Below are positions 37,312 to 47,264 of a stretch of DNA of 64,000 bases, in pieces; position 1 is the stretch's first letter, and every line of letters starts with the position of its first letter. The stretch is from positions 62,001-126,000 of the forward strand of contig NZ_NHSN01000001.1 in the NCBI RefSeq assembly GCF_016653405.1, given 5' to 3'. The translations under genes were made by a program, and so were the position numbers. Source of the stretch: Halorhodospira halophila. Lineage in GTDB: Bacteria > Pseudomonadota > Gammaproteobacteria > Nitrococcales > Halorhodospiraceae. Below the pieces are notes generated by a model. The model was not told the origin of the DNA. It made no database searches and saw nothing but the letters and a program-made list of their open reading frames with translations.

Positions 37312-38793
37312 TCAGGGCATTTGTAATGCCAGAAAACTCGGGTGTCCGTCACGGATCACCAGCACCGGCACGGTACTGCCGGGCTCCACGGCAGCCACGC
37401 CGTCGCTGAGGTCCTCCGCCGTGTGCACAGGCTCCCGATCGAAACTGACCAGCACGTCGCCCACCCGCAGCCCGGCCTCGGCGGCCGGCCCCTCTTCGAC
37501 GCCGGTGATGAGCACTCCGCCCTCATCCTCCAGTTCCAACTCCTGCCGGGTGGCATCGTCCACGGGCTCCACCCGCAGCCCCAGGTCGGCACCGCCCTTA
37601 CGGTCCGCAGGGTCCTGCTTCCCGGGCGAGGCGGCGAGTTCGTCCTCGCCCGGCAGGGCAGCCACTTCGACCTCCACGGTCTTGGTCTCGCCATCACGAA
37701 GGATCAGCAGTTCGACCCTGCGCCCGATACTGGTCCGCCCGACCATGGGCGGCAAGGCGGCGGAATTCTCCACCACCTCGCCGTCGAACTCCAGAATGAC
37801 GTCTCCGCTCTGAAGGCCGGCCTCAGCGGCGGGGCTGTCATCGAGCAGCTCCGAGACCAGGGCCCCACGGGGGCGCTCAAGGCCGAACCCCTCGGCCAGA
37901 TCACGCGTCAGGTCCTGGATCAGGACCCCGAGCCACCCGCGCTGCACCTCCCCGGTCTCACGGAGCTGATCGGCGACGTCCATCGCCAGCTCGATGGGGA
38001 TCGCGAATGACAGCCCCATGAAGCCGCCGGTACGGCTATAGATCTGCGAATTGATCCCGACAACCTCACCGTCGAGGTTGAACAGCGGCCCCCCGGAGTT
38101 CCCGGGGTTGATAGCCACATCAGTCTGGATGTAAGGCACATAGTTCCCGTGCGGCAGCGAACGGCCCTTGGCCGAAACGATCCCGGCGGTTACGGAGTGC
38201 TCGAATCCGAACGGCGAGCCGATGGCCAGGACCCACTCCCCGACCTCAAGTGCATCGGCGCTGCCCACCGAGACGGTGGGCAGCTCATCGTCGGTCTCAA
38301 TCTCGACGACGGCCAAATCGGTGCGCTCGTCGGAGCCGATCACCTCCGCGTCGTGCTCGCGACCATCGGCGAGTCGGACGATGACCTCCTCCGCCCGGGC
38401 GACGACGTGGTGATTGGTCAGGATGACTCCGTCCTCGCTGATCAAAAACCCCGAACCGAGTGATTGCCCATCCTCGCCGAAGGGACCCGGGCCAGGCTGC
38501 TCACCGGGATCGGGGAGATGCAGCTCGTCACCATGGGGCGTCGAGACCTGGCGCGCCCCGGTGGCCGGCGGCGCCGGACCCTGCTGGGGCTCAATGCCTT
38601 CGGGCGGCATTCCCTCCGGGGTCGGCTGTGCTGGCGCCTCCTGCCGGGTACTGATGTTCACCACCGCCGCACTGTTATCGCGGACGAGCTCGGTGAGATC
38701 CGGCAGCTCGAGGGCAGCCGCCGGGACACTGATACCCAGCCCCAAACCGACAGCCAGTGCGATCCGCACTGACTCACGTTTCGCCATACCCAT
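37312..38793 (-). CDS. mucD: Periplasmic serine protease, HtrA/MucD
   Basis: The 493-aa DegP-like protease/chaperone degrades misfolded envelope proteins. A signal peptide (about 1-27, ending AAALEL) precedes a trypsin-like domain with catalytic His129 (TNHHV), Asp159 (RTDLAVV) and Ser233 (NPGNSGGP), then two PDZ domains (about 285-380 and 400-490). An acidic, Pro-rich insertion (about 52-108) follows the first strand. Last in the rpoE operon. GAGG precedes the ATG at 38793; a second ATG two codons in is possible. Confidence 0.95.
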   Translation of the reverse strand: MGMAKRESVRIALAVGLGLGISVPAAALELPDLTELVRDNSAAVVNISTRQEAPAQPTPEGMPPEGIEPQQGPAPPATGARQVSTPHGDELHLPDPGEQPGPGPFGEDGQSLGSGFLISEDGVILTNHHVVARAEEVIVRLADGREHDAEVIGSDERTDLAVVEIETDDELPTVSVGSADALEVGEWVLAIGSPFGFEHSVTAGIVSAKGRSLPHGNYVPYIQTDVAINPGNSGGPLFNLDGEVVGINSQIYSRTGGFMGLSFAIPIELAMDVADQLRETGEVQRGWLGVLIQDLTRDLAEGFGLERPRGALVSELLDDSPAAEAGLQSGDVILEFDGEVVENSAALPPMVGRTSIGRRVELLILRDGETKTVEVEVAALPGEDELAASPGKQDPADRKGGADLGLRVEPVDDATRQELELEDEGGVLITGVEEGPAAEAGLRVGDVLVSFDREPVHTAEDLSDGVAAVEPGSTVPVLVIRDGHPSFLALQMP

Positions 38794-38850
38794 CGATCCT
38801 CACCCTGTTGCCCGGGGGCGCCTGGCCCGGTCCACTGTTCCCGAGATGTC

Positions 38851-39840
38851 TTAGCGTCGCTGCGTCCGAGTCGCGAAACGCTCGACGGTCTTGGCTGGTA
38901 CGTCGCCGATCGCCGTGACTTGATAGCCATCGACGGGGCGTTCGTGGGCATGCAGCGCCCCGGCCCGCGCCCGCCCCTCATCACCTTCCGGCTCCGGGGC
39001 GATATAGACGGACACAGTGGCCAGGCCGTCGCTGAACAGCAAGTGCTCGATGGGATCCTGCCCTTGCTCCTCCGACGGTATCCGGCCGTGGGCAATCCGG
39101 GAGAACCCCGCGGGCACGTCGATCACTTCCCAATCCGGTTCGGGGCCGTCTGCGGTCTTTGTAGCCGGGCGGCGCTCAACCCGCTGCTGCGCCTCGCCGC
39201 TGGGGGCCAACTCCTCGGTGCCGATGTCCTCGCGGAGGCGGAAGCTGGTAAACAGCAGGCGCTCGATGACCCGGCGCCCGTCCAGCAGTTGGGCCTGGAG
39301 CGGCAGCCCGCTCTCTTCATCGACCCAGAGACGATGACCGTAGCGCAGCTGATCCAACGGCTCGATGGAGATCACCTGGACCGGGCGTCCGGCGACCCGC
39401 CCTTCCCCACCGATGCGGATACGATAGAGTTCATCGGAGATGCTGTCAGCCCTGGGCCACCCTTCGCCCAAGGCGGTCGCCACGCCACTGCCGCGCAGTC
39501 GATCCCCCTCGGGGACAGGTCCAGCCAGCAGGGCACCCTCGGGCGTACGCACCAGCTCCCGGTGGGCTCCGGTGAGCATCTCCAGACGCTGGTGGCGACC
39601 AGCCTCGTCGGCGCGGTGCACGATGCGCACGGTCTCCACGACGCCGGCCCGGGCGTAGACGAAGATCCCTTCGTAGGAGCGCTGATCGAGGGCCTCGACC
39701 ATGCGGTTGAGCGCTTCGCGGCCATCATCGGCCGCGCGCTGGCCGCTGTCATCGGCCAGCGCGACCTGGCCGTGCGCGGCCCAGAGCAAACCGGCGCAGA
39801 GGAGCGCGCCGCGGAACCAGCCCCGATCAGGGATCCCCAT
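38851..39840 (-). CDS. mucB: Sigma-E regulatory protein MucB/RseB
   Basis: The 329-aa periplasmic protein has a signal peptide (cleavage near ALA, residue 29) and the MucB/RseB N- and C-terminal domains (ALNRMVEALDQRSYEGIFVYARAG; SYDGFSRI-like PAGFSRIAHGR). RseB binds RseA and shields it from proteolysis until lipopolysaccharide or lipoprotein signals arise. It overlaps mucA by 14 bp. Confidence 0.92.
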   Translation of the reverse strand: MGIPDRGWFRGALLCAGLLWAAHGQVALADDSGQRAADDGREALNRMVEALDQRSYEGIFVYARAGVVETVRIVHRADEAGRHQRLEMLTGAHRELVRTPEGALLAGPVPEGDRLRGSGVATALGEGWPRADSISDELYRIRIGGEGRVAGRPVQVISIEPLDQLRYGHRLWVDEESGLPLQAQLLDGRRVIERLLFTSFRLREDIGTEELAPSGEAQQRVERRPATKTADGPEPDWEVIDVPAGFSRIAHGRIPSEEQGQDPIEHLLFSDGLATVSVYIAPEPEGDEGRARAGALHAHERPVDGYQVTAIGDVPAKTVERFATRTQRR

Positions 39841-40504
39841 GCTGCGGAACCCGTACCTGATGAAGCATGCTGCCGGGGTAGTCGGACTCGGCCTGCTCGG
39901 CGTGATCGATCATGAAGCGATGCAAACGGGACGGCATGGCGTCTGGCACCGGATCAAAGGACTGTTCGCGGGTGGTTCCCGCTGTGCCCCGGTCGCTATC
40001 CGGCCAGGGCAGTCCGCCACTGTCGCCCAGGGTGACGGGACGAACCGTGGTGCCGCCTATGGATCGCTCACCGCCTGCCGGCGAGGCCACCTCGGTCGCC
40101 GGTTCGCCGCTGCCGGCCGTCGGCCCGGTGCCAGCATCGGGTGGCGCCCCACCCTGCCACCAGAGCACGGTCACCGCCGCCACACTAGCGGCGATCAGAC
40201 CGCCGAACGCCGGACGGCGCCAATCCCGCGCTGCGGGCTGCCGAGCCGCGCCGCGCTGAACATGGTGGACTGGCTCATCGGCCAGCCCCGCGCGCACCCG
40301 CTCGACCAGATCGGTACTGGGCTGCGGCGGCAGGTTGCGCTGCAGCGCATCACGCATCAGATAGTAGCGCGCCACCTGCAGGCGGGCATCGGCGTCATGG
40401 TCCAGACGCCGCATCAGGAACGCCCGTTGCTCGCGTGGCAACTCGTCATCCACCAGCGCGGAGAGTTGCTCTGCGAGTCGGTCCCGATGTTCTTCTTCCG
40501 ACAT
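39827..40504 (-). CDS. mucA: Anti-sigma-E factor MucA/RseA
   Basis: The 225-aa protein has an N-terminal anti-sigma domain (LAEQLSALVDDELPREQRAFLMRRL), one membrane helix (about 99-116) and a periplasmic tail. It holds RpoE inactive until regulated proteolysis. Identity rests on position, length and the ALVDDEL motif. It lies 28 bp after rpoE. Confidence 0.92.
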   Translation of the reverse strand: MSEEEHRDRLAEQLSALVDDELPREQRAFLMRRLDHDADARLQVARYYLMRDALQRNLPPQPSTDLVERVRAGLADEPVHHVQRGAARQPAARDWRRPAFGGLIAASVAAVTVLWWQGGAPPDAGTGPTAGSGEPATEVASPAGGERSIGGTTVRPVTLGDSGGLPWPDSDRGTAGTTREQSFDPVPDAMPSRLHRFMIDHAEQAESDYPGSMLHQVRVPQHGDP

Positions 40505-40532
40505 ACCCTTATCCCCCGAAAGCCACCATGCC

Positions 40533-41117
40533 CTATGTCTCTTCGCCGGTCAGCGGCCGCAGTCGCTTGTCGATCGCCTCTCGGGCCCGGAAGATGCGCG
40601 AGCGTACCGTCCCCACCGGGCACTCCATGACCTGAGCGATCTCCTGATAGCTCAGACCCTCGAGTTCCCGCAGCGTGACCGCGGTACGCAACTCCTCCGG
40701 CAGCTCGGCGATGGCCTCGACCACCGTGCGCTCGACTTCGTCCCGATAGGCTTCGGCCTCCGGCGTATCCTGCTCGCGGAGCATGGTGTCGATGTCAAAA
40801 CGCTCCGCGTCCTGCGCATCGACATCGGAGTCCGGTGGCCGGCGCCCCTGCGCAACCAGGTGGTTCTTGGCCGTGTTGACCCCGATCCGGTAGAGCCAGG
40901 TATAGAAGCTGCTCTCCCCCCGGAATCCGGGTATCGCCCGGTAGGCCTTGATAAAGGCCTCCTGAGCCACGTCCATCGCCTCCTGCGGATCGCGCACGTA
41001 ACGCGAGATGAGCTTGACCAGCTTCTGCTGATAGCGCAGCACGAGGAGGTCAAAGGCCTGCTTATCACCGGCCTGGACACGCTCCACGAGCTCACGGTCC
41101 GACTCCTCGGAGCTCAT
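40533..41117 (-). CDS. rpoE: RNA polymerase sigma-E factor (AlgU/RpoE)
   Basis: The 194-aa ECF sigma factor has region 2 (FDLLVLRYQQKLVKLISRYV ... DVAQEAFIKAY) and region 4 (LPEELRTAVTLRELEGLSYQEIA ... VGTVRSRIFRARE). It directs the envelope-stress regulon. ATG at 41117 gives the standard start (SSEESDRELVERVQAGD); the longer frame to 41213 runs across its own promoter. The rpoE-mucA-mucB-mucD order is conserved. Confidence 0.96.
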   Translation of the reverse strand: MSSEESDRELVERVQAGDKQAFDLLVLRYQQKLVKLISRYVRDPQEAMDVAQEAFIKAYRAIPGFRGESSFYTWLYRIGVNTAKNHLVAQGRRPPDSDVDAQDAERFDIDTMLREQDTPEAEAYRDEVERTVVEAIAELPEELRTAVTLRELEGLSYQEIAQVMECPVGTVRSRIFRAREAIDKRLRPLTGEET

Positions 41118-41161
41118 CGCCACCGGCGCCCTCCTGTGTCGGTGCGCCGGTACTTGCTGCT

Positions 41162-41188
41162 GTAGACACTCCGCTGGGGCGTGAGTTC
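41162..41188 (-). promoter_or_regulatory. Sigma-E-type promoter of rpoE
   Basis: On the minus strand GAACTC (41188-41183) and TCTAC (41166-41162) are separated by exactly 16 nt, against the sigma-E/AlgU consensus GAACTT-N16-TCTGA. Transcription would begin about 40 nt upstream of the rpoE ATG. It implies autoregulation, as known for rpoE/algU in other gammaproteobacteria. Confidence 0.72.
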
Positions 41189-41260
41189 GCGCACGGCTCC
41201 GGGAATCTGACAATCGTGGGTGGGTGATTTGCCGCGGGTGGCGCGGCGTGCGAAGCTTTG

Positions 41261-41279
41261 CAGCCTATCCGATAGGCTG
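41261..41279. promoter_or_regulatory. Perfect 19-bp palindrome upstream of nadB
   Basis: CAGCCTATC-C-GATAGGCTG has 9-bp arms around a single central base and ends 16 nt before the nadB ATG. It fits a dimeric repressor operator at the promoter or leader. NAD-pathway regulators with operators at nad genes are known (NrtR, NadQ); which one, if any, acts here is not known. Confidence 0.55.
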
Positions 41280-41295
41280 GCAAAAGCGCAACCAA

Positions 41296-42939
41296 ATGGC
41301 GGAACCAAGAACGGCTTACGATGTCCTGGTGATCGGTAGCGGACTGGCCGGGCTGACCGTGGCCCTGCAGCTCCCCCGCGAGCTTCGCGTGGCGGTCCTC
41401 TCCAAGGGAACCCTGACCGAGGGAGCCACCCCCTACGCGCAGGGCGGAGTCTCGGCAGCGCTGGATGCGGCCGACTCAGTGGATGCCCATGTTGCCGACA
41501 CCCTGGAAGCCGGAGCGGCCCTCAACGATTCGGATATTACGCGATTCGTGGCCGAGCGCGCACGCACGGCGATTGAATGGCTCGTCGACCAGGAAGTGCC
41601 CTTCTCGCGCATCACACCCGGGGCCGGCACCGACGGGTTGCATCTCCACCAGGAGGGCGGGCACAGCCACCGCCGTGTCGTACATGCCGAGGATGCCACC
41701 GGGGCGGCGATCTCAAGGAGCCTATCCGGGCTCGTAATCGAGCGGGACAATATCGATCTGCTCGAGGGCCGCTACGCGGTGGACCTGATCACCGGGGCGC
41801 GGCTCGGCGAGCCAGAGGACCGCTGCTATGGGGCCTACGTCTTCGACCAGGCCAGCGGTCGCGTAGAGTTGCTCAACGCACCCTATGTGGTGCTCGCCTG
41901 CGGCGGGGCCAGCAAGGTCTACCTCTACTCGACCAGCCCCTACGCCGCCACCGGTGACGGGATCGCCATGGCTTGGCGGGCCGGATGCCGGGTGGGTAAC
42001 CTGGAGTTCAACCAGTTCCACCCGACCTGCCTGTACCACCCGCAGGAGCGCTCCTTCCTGATCAGTGAGGCGGTACGCGGCGAGGGTGGGCACCTGCTCC
42101 TACCCAGTGGCGAACGCTTCATGCAACGCTTCGACCCCCGCGGCGAACTCGCCCCCCGGGACGTAGTGGCAAGGGCGATCGACTACGAGATGAAACGTCT
42201 CGGCGCAGACTGCCTCTATCTGGACATCAGCCACCAGCCGGACTCGCTCATCGAGGAGCACTTCCCGACCATCCTGAGGCGCTGCCAGGAGCTGGGTATC
42301 GACATGCGCCGCGAGCCACTGCCCGTGGTGCCCGCCGCCCACTACACCTGTGGCGGGGTGATCGCCGACAGACGCGGGCACACCGACGTCCCGGGGCTCT
42401 ACGCCGTCGGCGAGACAGCCTGCAGCGGGCTGCACGGAGCCAACCGCCTCGCGAGCAACTCGCTGCTTGAGTGCCTAGTCTTCGGCGCGGAGGCCGCCCG
42501 CGACATTGCGGCCAAGGCGCAGCAGCCGATCCCGGCACCCGAACTCCCGCCTTGGGACGAGAGCCGGGTTACCGACTCCGACGAACAGGTCGTGGTCAGC
42601 CACAACTGGGCCGAGCTACGCCGAGCGATGTGGAACTATGTGGGGATCGTCCGCAGCGACCGCCGGCTCGAACGCGCGGCAAGGCGCATCGACCTGCTAT
42701 CCCGCGAGGTCCACGAGTACTACAGCAACTTCCGCATCAGCGGTGATCTGATCGAGCTGCGCAACCTCATCGAGGTAGCCAATCTCACGGTGCGCTGCGC
42801 CGGCCGGCGCCGGGAGAGCCGCGGTCTACACTACACCCTGGACTTTCCGGAGCGCGACGATGAACAGAGCTCCACCACCGTCCTGCGCCCACCAAAACCC
42901 CGGCCTTTCGGCCACTTGCGCTCTTTCCGCGAGCGATGA
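41296..42939 (+). CDS. nadB: L-aspartate oxidase
   Basis: The 547-aa FAD enzyme oxidises aspartate to iminoaspartate for quinolinate/NAD synthesis. The FAD motif GSGLAGL is at residues 14-20; [16 protein letters not shown] and the ETACSGLHGANRLASNSLLEC segment distinguish NadB from SdhA. ATG at 41296 is chosen because the longer frame crosses the palindrome and promoter. It is divergent from rpoE and monocistronic; nadA/nadC are not adjacent. Confidence 0.94.
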   Translation: MAEPRTAYDVLVIGSGLAGLTVALQLPRELRVAVLSKGTLTEGATPYAQGGVSAALDAADSVDAHVADTLEAGAALNDSDITRFVAERARTAIEWLVDQEVPFSRITPGAGTDGLHLHQEGGHSHRRVVHAEDATGAAISRSLSGLVIERDNIDLLEGRYAVDLITGARLGEPEDRCYGAYVFDQASGRVELLNAPYVVLACGGASKVYLYSTSPYAATGDGIAMAWRAGCRVGNLEFNQFHPTCLYHPQERSFLISEAVRGEGGHLLLPSGERFMQRFDPRGELAPRDVVARAIDYEMKRLGADCLYLDISHQPDSLIEEHFPTILRRCQELGIDMRREPLPVVPAAHYTCGGVIADRRGHTDVPGLYAVGETACSGLHGANRLASNSLLECLVFGAEAARDIAAKAQQPIPAPELPPWDESRVTDSDEQVVVSHNWAELRRAMWNYVGIVRSDRRLERAARRIDLLSREVHEYYSNFRISGDLIELRNLIEVANLTVRCAGRRRESRGLHYTLDFPERDDEQSSTTVLRPPKPRPFGHLRSFRER

Positions 42940-43375
42940 CGCCCGCCGGCGGATCAATGGGCCGCGAGCGGGCCCAGACCCGCAGCCGCCGGTGGTGCTC
43001 AGTACCGAGCCGACCGCGCGGAATGAACAGATCGTAGCGCCGCCCGTCCACGGTCCGGACGGTGAGCGCGACCAACCATGGGTGGGCGAAACGGCTGACC
43101 ACCCGGGCGCCGCACCGGCGCCCGTCCCGCGACTGTAGGAAGATCCGCCCGTCGGGATGAAGATGACAGCGGCGCAGCCAGTGGAGACGGCGCTGGCTGC
43201 GCCAGGCGGCGATCAGCGCCGCGACCAGTCCGCCGCCCCAGAGCAAGAACAGCGCCACTGGCGGTGACCGCTCGGCAAGCACGAGCAGCCCCCCAACGGC
43301 CGCCGCCGCTAGGACAAGCAACCACGCGCTGCTAACGCGCGGGCGGAAACTCAGTGGTTCGGATAAGTTCGACAA
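42785..43375 (-). CDS. ygfX: YgfX/CptA-like membrane protein
   Basis: The frame encodes up to 196 aa. Two membrane helices (about 17-33 and 40-58) are followed by a small basic domain (WLRRCHLHPDGRIFLQSRDG ... DLFIPRGRLGTEHHRRLRVWARSR). The layout and position just after sdhE match YgfX (CptA), proposed in E. coli to act with YgfY/SdhE. The start is uncertain: TTG at 43375 overlaps sdhE by 44 bp. The last 50 or so residues overlap the end of nadB on the other strand and have no family resemblance. Confidence 0.62.
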   Translation of the reverse strand: MSNLSEPLSFRPRVSSAWLLVLAAAAVGGLLVLAERSPPVALFLLWGGGLVAALIAAWRSQRRLHWLRRCHLHPDGRIFLQSRDGRRCGARVVSRFAHPWLVALTVRTVDGRRYDLFIPRGRLGTEHHRRLRVWARSRPIDPPAGVIARGKSASGRKAGVLVGAGRWWSSVHRRAPESPGCSVDRGSPGAGRRSAP

Positions 43376-43613
43376 CCCGGTGCAGCTCCCCGTCCGTGGG
43401 TGATTGCCCGGCGATCAGCCAGTCCTGCAGGAAGTGGTCCTCAAGCCCGAGCAGCCGCTCGAAAGCCGCCTGGTCCTGCGCATCGAGATGCAGGAATTGA
43501 TCGTCCAAGAAGCGCTCCAGGAGCAGGTCCAGCTCCTTGGTGCCGCGACGGCAGCGCCAGCGCAACCGCTTACGCACCGCCACGGCCTCTGCATGGTGCT
43601 CGACCGGCGTCAC
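43332..43613 (-). CDS. sdhE: FAD assembly factor SdhE
   Basis: The 93-aa protein has the conserved RGTKELD motif (RGxxE) that contacts SdhA during covalent flavinylation. The GTG at 43613 overlaps the sdhB stop (GTGA). Placement in the sdh operon supports direct coupling of flavinylation to complex II supply. Confidence 0.92.
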   Translation of the reverse strand: MTPVEHHAEAVAVRKRLRWRCRRGTKELDLLLERFLDDQFLHLDAQDQAAFERLLGLEDHFLQDWLIAGQSPTDGELHRVVELIRTTEFPPAR

Positions 43614-44398
43614 GTCTCACGCTCGGCGATGAGCCGCTTGATGGCACCGATCGCCTTGCCCGGATTCAGCCCCTTCGGGCAGGTCGCCGTGCAGTTCATG
43701 ATGGTGTGGCACCGGTACAGCTTGAAGGAATCGTCGAGGTCGTCGAGGCGTTCCCCGGTGCCCTCATCACGGCTGTCGGCAATCCAACGATAAGCCTGAA
43801 GCAGCGCTGCCGGGCCCAGGTAGCGATCGCCGTTCCACCAGTAGCTCGGGCAGGAGGTCGAGCAGCAGGCGCATAGGATGCACTCGTAGAGCCCATCGAG
43901 GGCCTCGCGCTCCTCCTTCGACTGCAGGCGCTCCTTGTCCGGCGGTGTCGGGGTTTCGGTCTTGATCCACGGCTCCAGCGAGGCGTACTGGGCGTAGAAG
44001 TGATTCAGGTCGGGGACCAGGTCCTTGATCACGTCCGTGTGTGGCAGGGGGTAGACCTTCACGTCGCCCTTGATCTCATCCATGCCCTTGGTACACGCGA
44101 GCGTGTTGGTCCCGTCGATGTTCATCGCACAGGAGCCGCAGATCCCCTCCCGGCAGGAACGCCGGAAGGTGAGTGTCGGATCGACCTCGTCCTTGATCTT
44201 GATCAGCGCATCGAGAACCATCGGTCCGGCGCTGTCGGCGTCGATCTCGTAGGTATCCATGCGCGGGGTGGCGCCGCCCTCCGGGTCGTAACGATAGACC
44301 CGGATGCGCCGGATGTTCTCGCTCTTTTCCGCGTCGGGGGCACGGTAGGTGTAGCCCTTCCGGATGCGGGAGTTGGCGGGAAGCCTGAACTCTGCCAT
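43610..44398 (-). CDS. sdhB: Succinate dehydrogenase iron-sulfur subunit
   Basis: The 262-aa subunit carries the [2Fe-2S] ligands Cys82, Cys87, Cys90 and Cys102 ([10 protein letters not shown] ... LAC) and the [4Fe-4S]/[3Fe-4S] motifs [12 protein letters not shown] and [12 protein letters not shown]. The N-terminus is about 20 residues longer than in E. coli SdhB and basic ([13 protein letters not shown]). It follows sdhA by 19 bp. Confidence 0.96.
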   Translation of the reverse strand: MAEFRLPANSRIRKGYTYRAPDAEKSENIRRIRVYRYDPEGGATPRMDTYEIDADSAGPMVLDALIKIKDEVDPTLTFRRSCREGICGSCAMNIDGTNTLACTKGMDEIKGDVKVYPLPHTDVIKDLVPDLNHFYAQYASLEPWIKTETPTPPDKERLQSKEEREALDGLYECILCACCSTSCPSYWWNGDRYLGPAALLQAYRWIADSRDEGTGERLDDLDDSFKLYRCHTIMNCTATCPKGLNPGKAIGAIKRLIAERET

Positions 44399-44417
44399 GT
44401 CTGTCTCCCTGGAGTCT

Positions 44418-46208
44418 TTAGTACACCCGGGCCTTGGGAGGGATCGCCTCCACGTCGTCGCTCAGGGTATGGAGATGGACGGGGCGGTAGTCGATGTCCA
44501 CCGTACCGTCACTGCGCAGCGTCGCCAGCGTGTGCTTGAGCCAGTTCTCGTCATCACGCTCCGAGTAGTCCTCCCGGGCGTGGGCACCGCGGCTCTCCAA
44601 GCGGTTGCGCGCCGAATGGATGGTGGTCACCGCGCTGCCAAGGAGGTTCTCCAGCTCCAGCGTCTCGATCAGATCCGAGTTCCAGATCAGCGAACGGTCG
44701 GTTACCCCGACGTCGGCGAAGCCCCGGAAGACATCGTCCATCCGGTTGCAGCCCTGCTCCAACACATCACCCGTGCGGAAGACCGCGGCGTAGTTCTGCA
44801 TGGTGTTCTGCATCTCGGCCCGCAGTTGCGCCGTCGGCTTGCTGCCATTGGCCCGACGCAGCCGATCCAGCCTTTGCAGCGCCAGATCCGGCGCCCCCTC
44901 TGGCAGGGGTGCATGGGGTTTGCCGCGGCCGCCGATGACTTCGGCGGCACGGTGGGCGGCGGCTCGGCCGAAGACCACCAGATCAAGCAGCGAGTTCGAC
45001 CCGAGCCGGTTGGCGCCGTGCACCGAGACGCAGGCAGCTTCGCCGATGGCCATAAGCCCCGGAACCACCGCATCGGGGTCACCACCCTTGAGATGAACCA
45101 CCTCACCCATGTGGTTGGTCGGGATCCCGCCCATGTTGTAGTGGACCGTGGGCAGGACCGGGATCGGCTCCTTGGTCACATCGACACCGGCAAAGATCTG
45201 GGCCGACTCGGCAATACCTGGCAGCCGTTCATGGATCACCTCCGGCCCGAGATGCTCCAGATGCAGGTGGATATGGTCGCCGTGCTCGCCGACCCCCCGC
45301 CCCTCGCGGATCTCGATGGTCATCGAGCGGGAGACCACGTCGCGCGAGGCCAGATCCTTGGCGTTCGGGGCGTAACGTTCCATGAACCGCTCGCCCTGGG
45401 CGTTGGTCAAGTAACCGCCCTCGCCCCGGACCCCCTCGGTGATCAGGCAGCCCGCGCCATAGATCCCGGTCGGGTGGAACTGCACGAACTCCATGTCCTG
45501 GAGCGGCAGACCGGCACGCAGGACCATGCCGTTGCCATCCCCGGTGCAGGTGTGGGCCGAGGTGCAGGAGAAGTAGCTCCGCCCGTAGCCGCCAGTGGCC
45601 AGCACCACCTGATGGGCCCGGAAGATATGCACCGTGCCGGTCTCCATGTCGAGCGTGACCACGCCCCGGCAAACCCCGTTGTCCATCATCAGGTCGATGG
45701 CGAAGTGTTCGATGTAGAACTCCGCCTTGTGCTTGAGCGCCTGCTGGTAGAGCGTGTGCAGGATGGCATGCCCGGTTCGGTCCGCGGCCGCGCAGGTCCG
45801 CTGGGCCGTTCCCTCACCGAAGTGGGTGGTCATGCCGCCGAACGGGCGCTGATAGATCTTGCCGTCCTCGGTGCGCGAGAAGGGCACGCCGTAGTGCTCC
45901 AGCTCCACGATGGCCGGCACCGCCTCGCGGCACATGTATTCGATGGCGTCCTGGTCACCCAGCCAGTCCGACCCCTTGATGGTGTCGTACATATGCCAGC
46001 GCCAGTCGTCCTCGCCCATGTTGCCGAGCGCCGCCGAGACGCCGCCCTGGGCCGCCACGGTGTGGCTGCGCGTGGGGAACACCTTGGTGACACAGGCGGT
46101 GTTCAGCCCCTGTTCGGCCATGCCGAAGGTCGCCCGGAGCCCGGCCCCACCGGCACCGACAACGACGACATCGTACTGGTGTTCGACCGTCTTGATCGGT
46201 TCTGTCAT
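44418..46208 (-). CDS. sdhA: Succinate dehydrogenase flavoprotein subunit
   Basis: The 596-aa catalytic subunit has the Rossmann motif VVGAGGAGL (17-25), the covalent FAD His49 in [10 protein letters not shown], and the substrate-site HPTGIYGAG and RGEGG segments. C-terminal [10 protein letters not shown](S/P)ERDD is typical of SdhA. It is the third gene of sdhCDAB. Confidence 0.97.
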   Translation of the reverse strand: MTEPIKTVEHQYDVVVVGAGGAGLRATFGMAEQGLNTACVTKVFPTRSHTVAAQGGVSAALGNMGEDDWRWHMYDTIKGSDWLGDQDAIEYMCREAVPAIVELEHYGVPFSRTEDGKIYQRPFGGMTTHFGEGTAQRTCAAADRTGHAILHTLYQQALKHKAEFYIEHFAIDLMMDNGVCRGVVTLDMETGTVHIFRAHQVVLATGGYGRSYFSCTSAHTCTGDGNGMVLRAGLPLQDMEFVQFHPTGIYGAGCLITEGVRGEGGYLTNAQGERFMERYAPNAKDLASRDVVSRSMTIEIREGRGVGEHGDHIHLHLEHLGPEVIHERLPGIAESAQIFAGVDVTKEPIPVLPTVHYNMGGIPTNHMGEVVHLKGGDPDAVVPGLMAIGEAACVSVHGANRLGSNSLLDLVVFGRAAAHRAAEVIGGRGKPHAPLPEGAPDLALQRLDRLRRANGSKPTAQLRAEMQNTMQNYAAVFRTGDVLEQGCNRMDDVFRGFADVGVTDRSLIWNSDLIETLELENLLGSAVTTIHSARNRLESRGAHAREDYSERDDENWLKHTLATLRSDGTVDIDYRPVHLHTLSDDVEAIPPKARVY

Positions 46209-46215
46209 CTGCGCC

Positions 46216-46599
46216 TCAGCCCCCCAGAACGATTTGGATGACCGCCAGGATCCCGGCGACGGCCACCAGGAAACATGCGAAGTAGACGGCGAGGTTGCCG
46301 AACCACTTCAGCCCCTCGAGGTGGACGTAGTCCTCGATGACCACCTGAACGCCGAGCGCCCCGTGATAGAACAACATGATGATCGCGGCGATCAGCAGCG
46401 TCGCGTTGAACGGGTTCGCCACCCACGCCCGGGCCGCCTCGAAATCGGCGCCGGCCTGCAGGGCCAGGCCGATCCCCAGCCACATCATCAGCGGAACCAG
46501 CACCACCGCGGTCAGGCGCTGATGCCACCAGTGGTGGAAGCCGTTCTTGGCCGAGCCGAGGCCGCGGGCCCGGGAGACGGCGGTCTCGTACTTACGCAT
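46216..46599 (-). CDS. sdhD: Succinate dehydrogenase membrane anchor subunit D
   Basis: The 127-aa protein has three membrane helices. [17 protein letters not shown] opens helix 1, and a His in [17 protein letters not shown] probably contributes to haem b/quinone binding. ATG at 46599 has GGGAG upstream and follows the sdhC stop by 2 nt. Confidence 0.93.
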   Translation of the reverse strand: MRKYETAVSRARGLGSAKNGFHHWWHQRLTAVVLVPLMMWLGIGLALQAGADFEAARAWVANPFNATLLIAAIIMLFYHGALGVQVVIEDYVHLEGLKWFGNLAVYFACFLVAVAGILAVIQIVLGG

Positions 46600-46601
46600 G
46601 A

Positions 46602-46991
46602 TCAAAACTCCCCTGCGTAGGCGATCACCCAGACCAGGGCGGTCAACAGGACGCTCGCGGCGAGCACCATGTAACCGCCGCGATAGACCGCCTTGAGCTC
46701 GAAGGCGCGCACGGTGTCCCAAACCAGGTGCCGAACGCCATTGCAAAGGTGGTAGGCCAGGCTGAACGTGATACCCAGCAGCACCAGCTGCCCGAACCAG
46801 TGGCCGAGCACCCGCGTCAGCAGTTCGTAGTATTCGGGTCCGGCGGCCAAGGCCATCACCCAGGCGACCAGCAGGACCGCAGCCATGGTGACGAACACCC
46901 CGGTGCCGCGGTGGAGCACCGAGAGCAGCGAGGTCAACTGCGGCCGGTAGATGGTCAGGTGCGGAGAGAGCGGACGATTCGGATTTCTCAT
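46602..46991 (-). CDS. sdhC: Succinate dehydrogenase cytochrome b556 subunit C
   Basis: The 129-aa three-helix subunit has the N-terminal RPLSPHLTIYRPQLTS and SVLHRGTGV motifs and the haem-ligand helix YHLCNGVRHLVWD (His81 equivalent to E. coli His84). It is the first gene of sdhCDAB-sdhE-ygfX. Confidence 0.95.
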   Translation of the reverse strand: MRNPNRPLSPHLTIYRPQLTSLLSVLHRGTGVFVTMAAVLLVAWVMALAAGPEYYELLTRVLGHWFGQLVLLGITFSLAYHLCNGVRHLVWDTVRAFELKAVYRGGYMVLAASVLLTALVWVIAYAGEF

Positions 46992-47264
46992 GGATTTTTG
47001 CTCCGCTGAGCCGAGTCAGAACCTGCGGCGCACGATAAGAGTGAGGAAACGGGACGATAAGCTATATTGCGGACAATCGTAATGCAAGCATTAACAAATG
47101 GGAATACTGATGCTGACGGAAGATTAACATTCTGCCCCGGTCTAAGGCTGGCTGCCCCGGCGATGATCACCCACAATGAATACGATGTCAGTATACGGAT
47201 CCCGCCCCTAGAGTGGCACGAGATGCAGCAAGCCGCCGATGCAGCAAGCCACCGAGGAGAGGTT
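46992..47264. promoter_or_regulatory. Divergent sdhC-ygfZ control region
   Basis: A 273-bp non-coding gap carries the promoters of both operons. The most AT-rich patch (about 47055-47105) reads TTGCAT then TATAGC 15 nt later on the minus strand, a candidate sdh promoter. Two copies of GATGCAGCAAGCC (47222-47234, 47238-47250; 16-bp period) lie just before the ygfZ SD. No FNR or ArcA-like box was recognised. Confidence 0.4.

Noticed and set aside
38794-38850. Separate sigma-E promoter for mucD
   Set aside because: A GGAACA element is present on the minus strand but no TCTGA-like -10 lies at the required spacing.
44364-46241. A 625-codon open frame antisense to sdhA
   Set aside because: It mirrors sdhA on the other strand, its translation has no domain pattern, and such frames are common opposite GC-rich genes with strong third-position bias.
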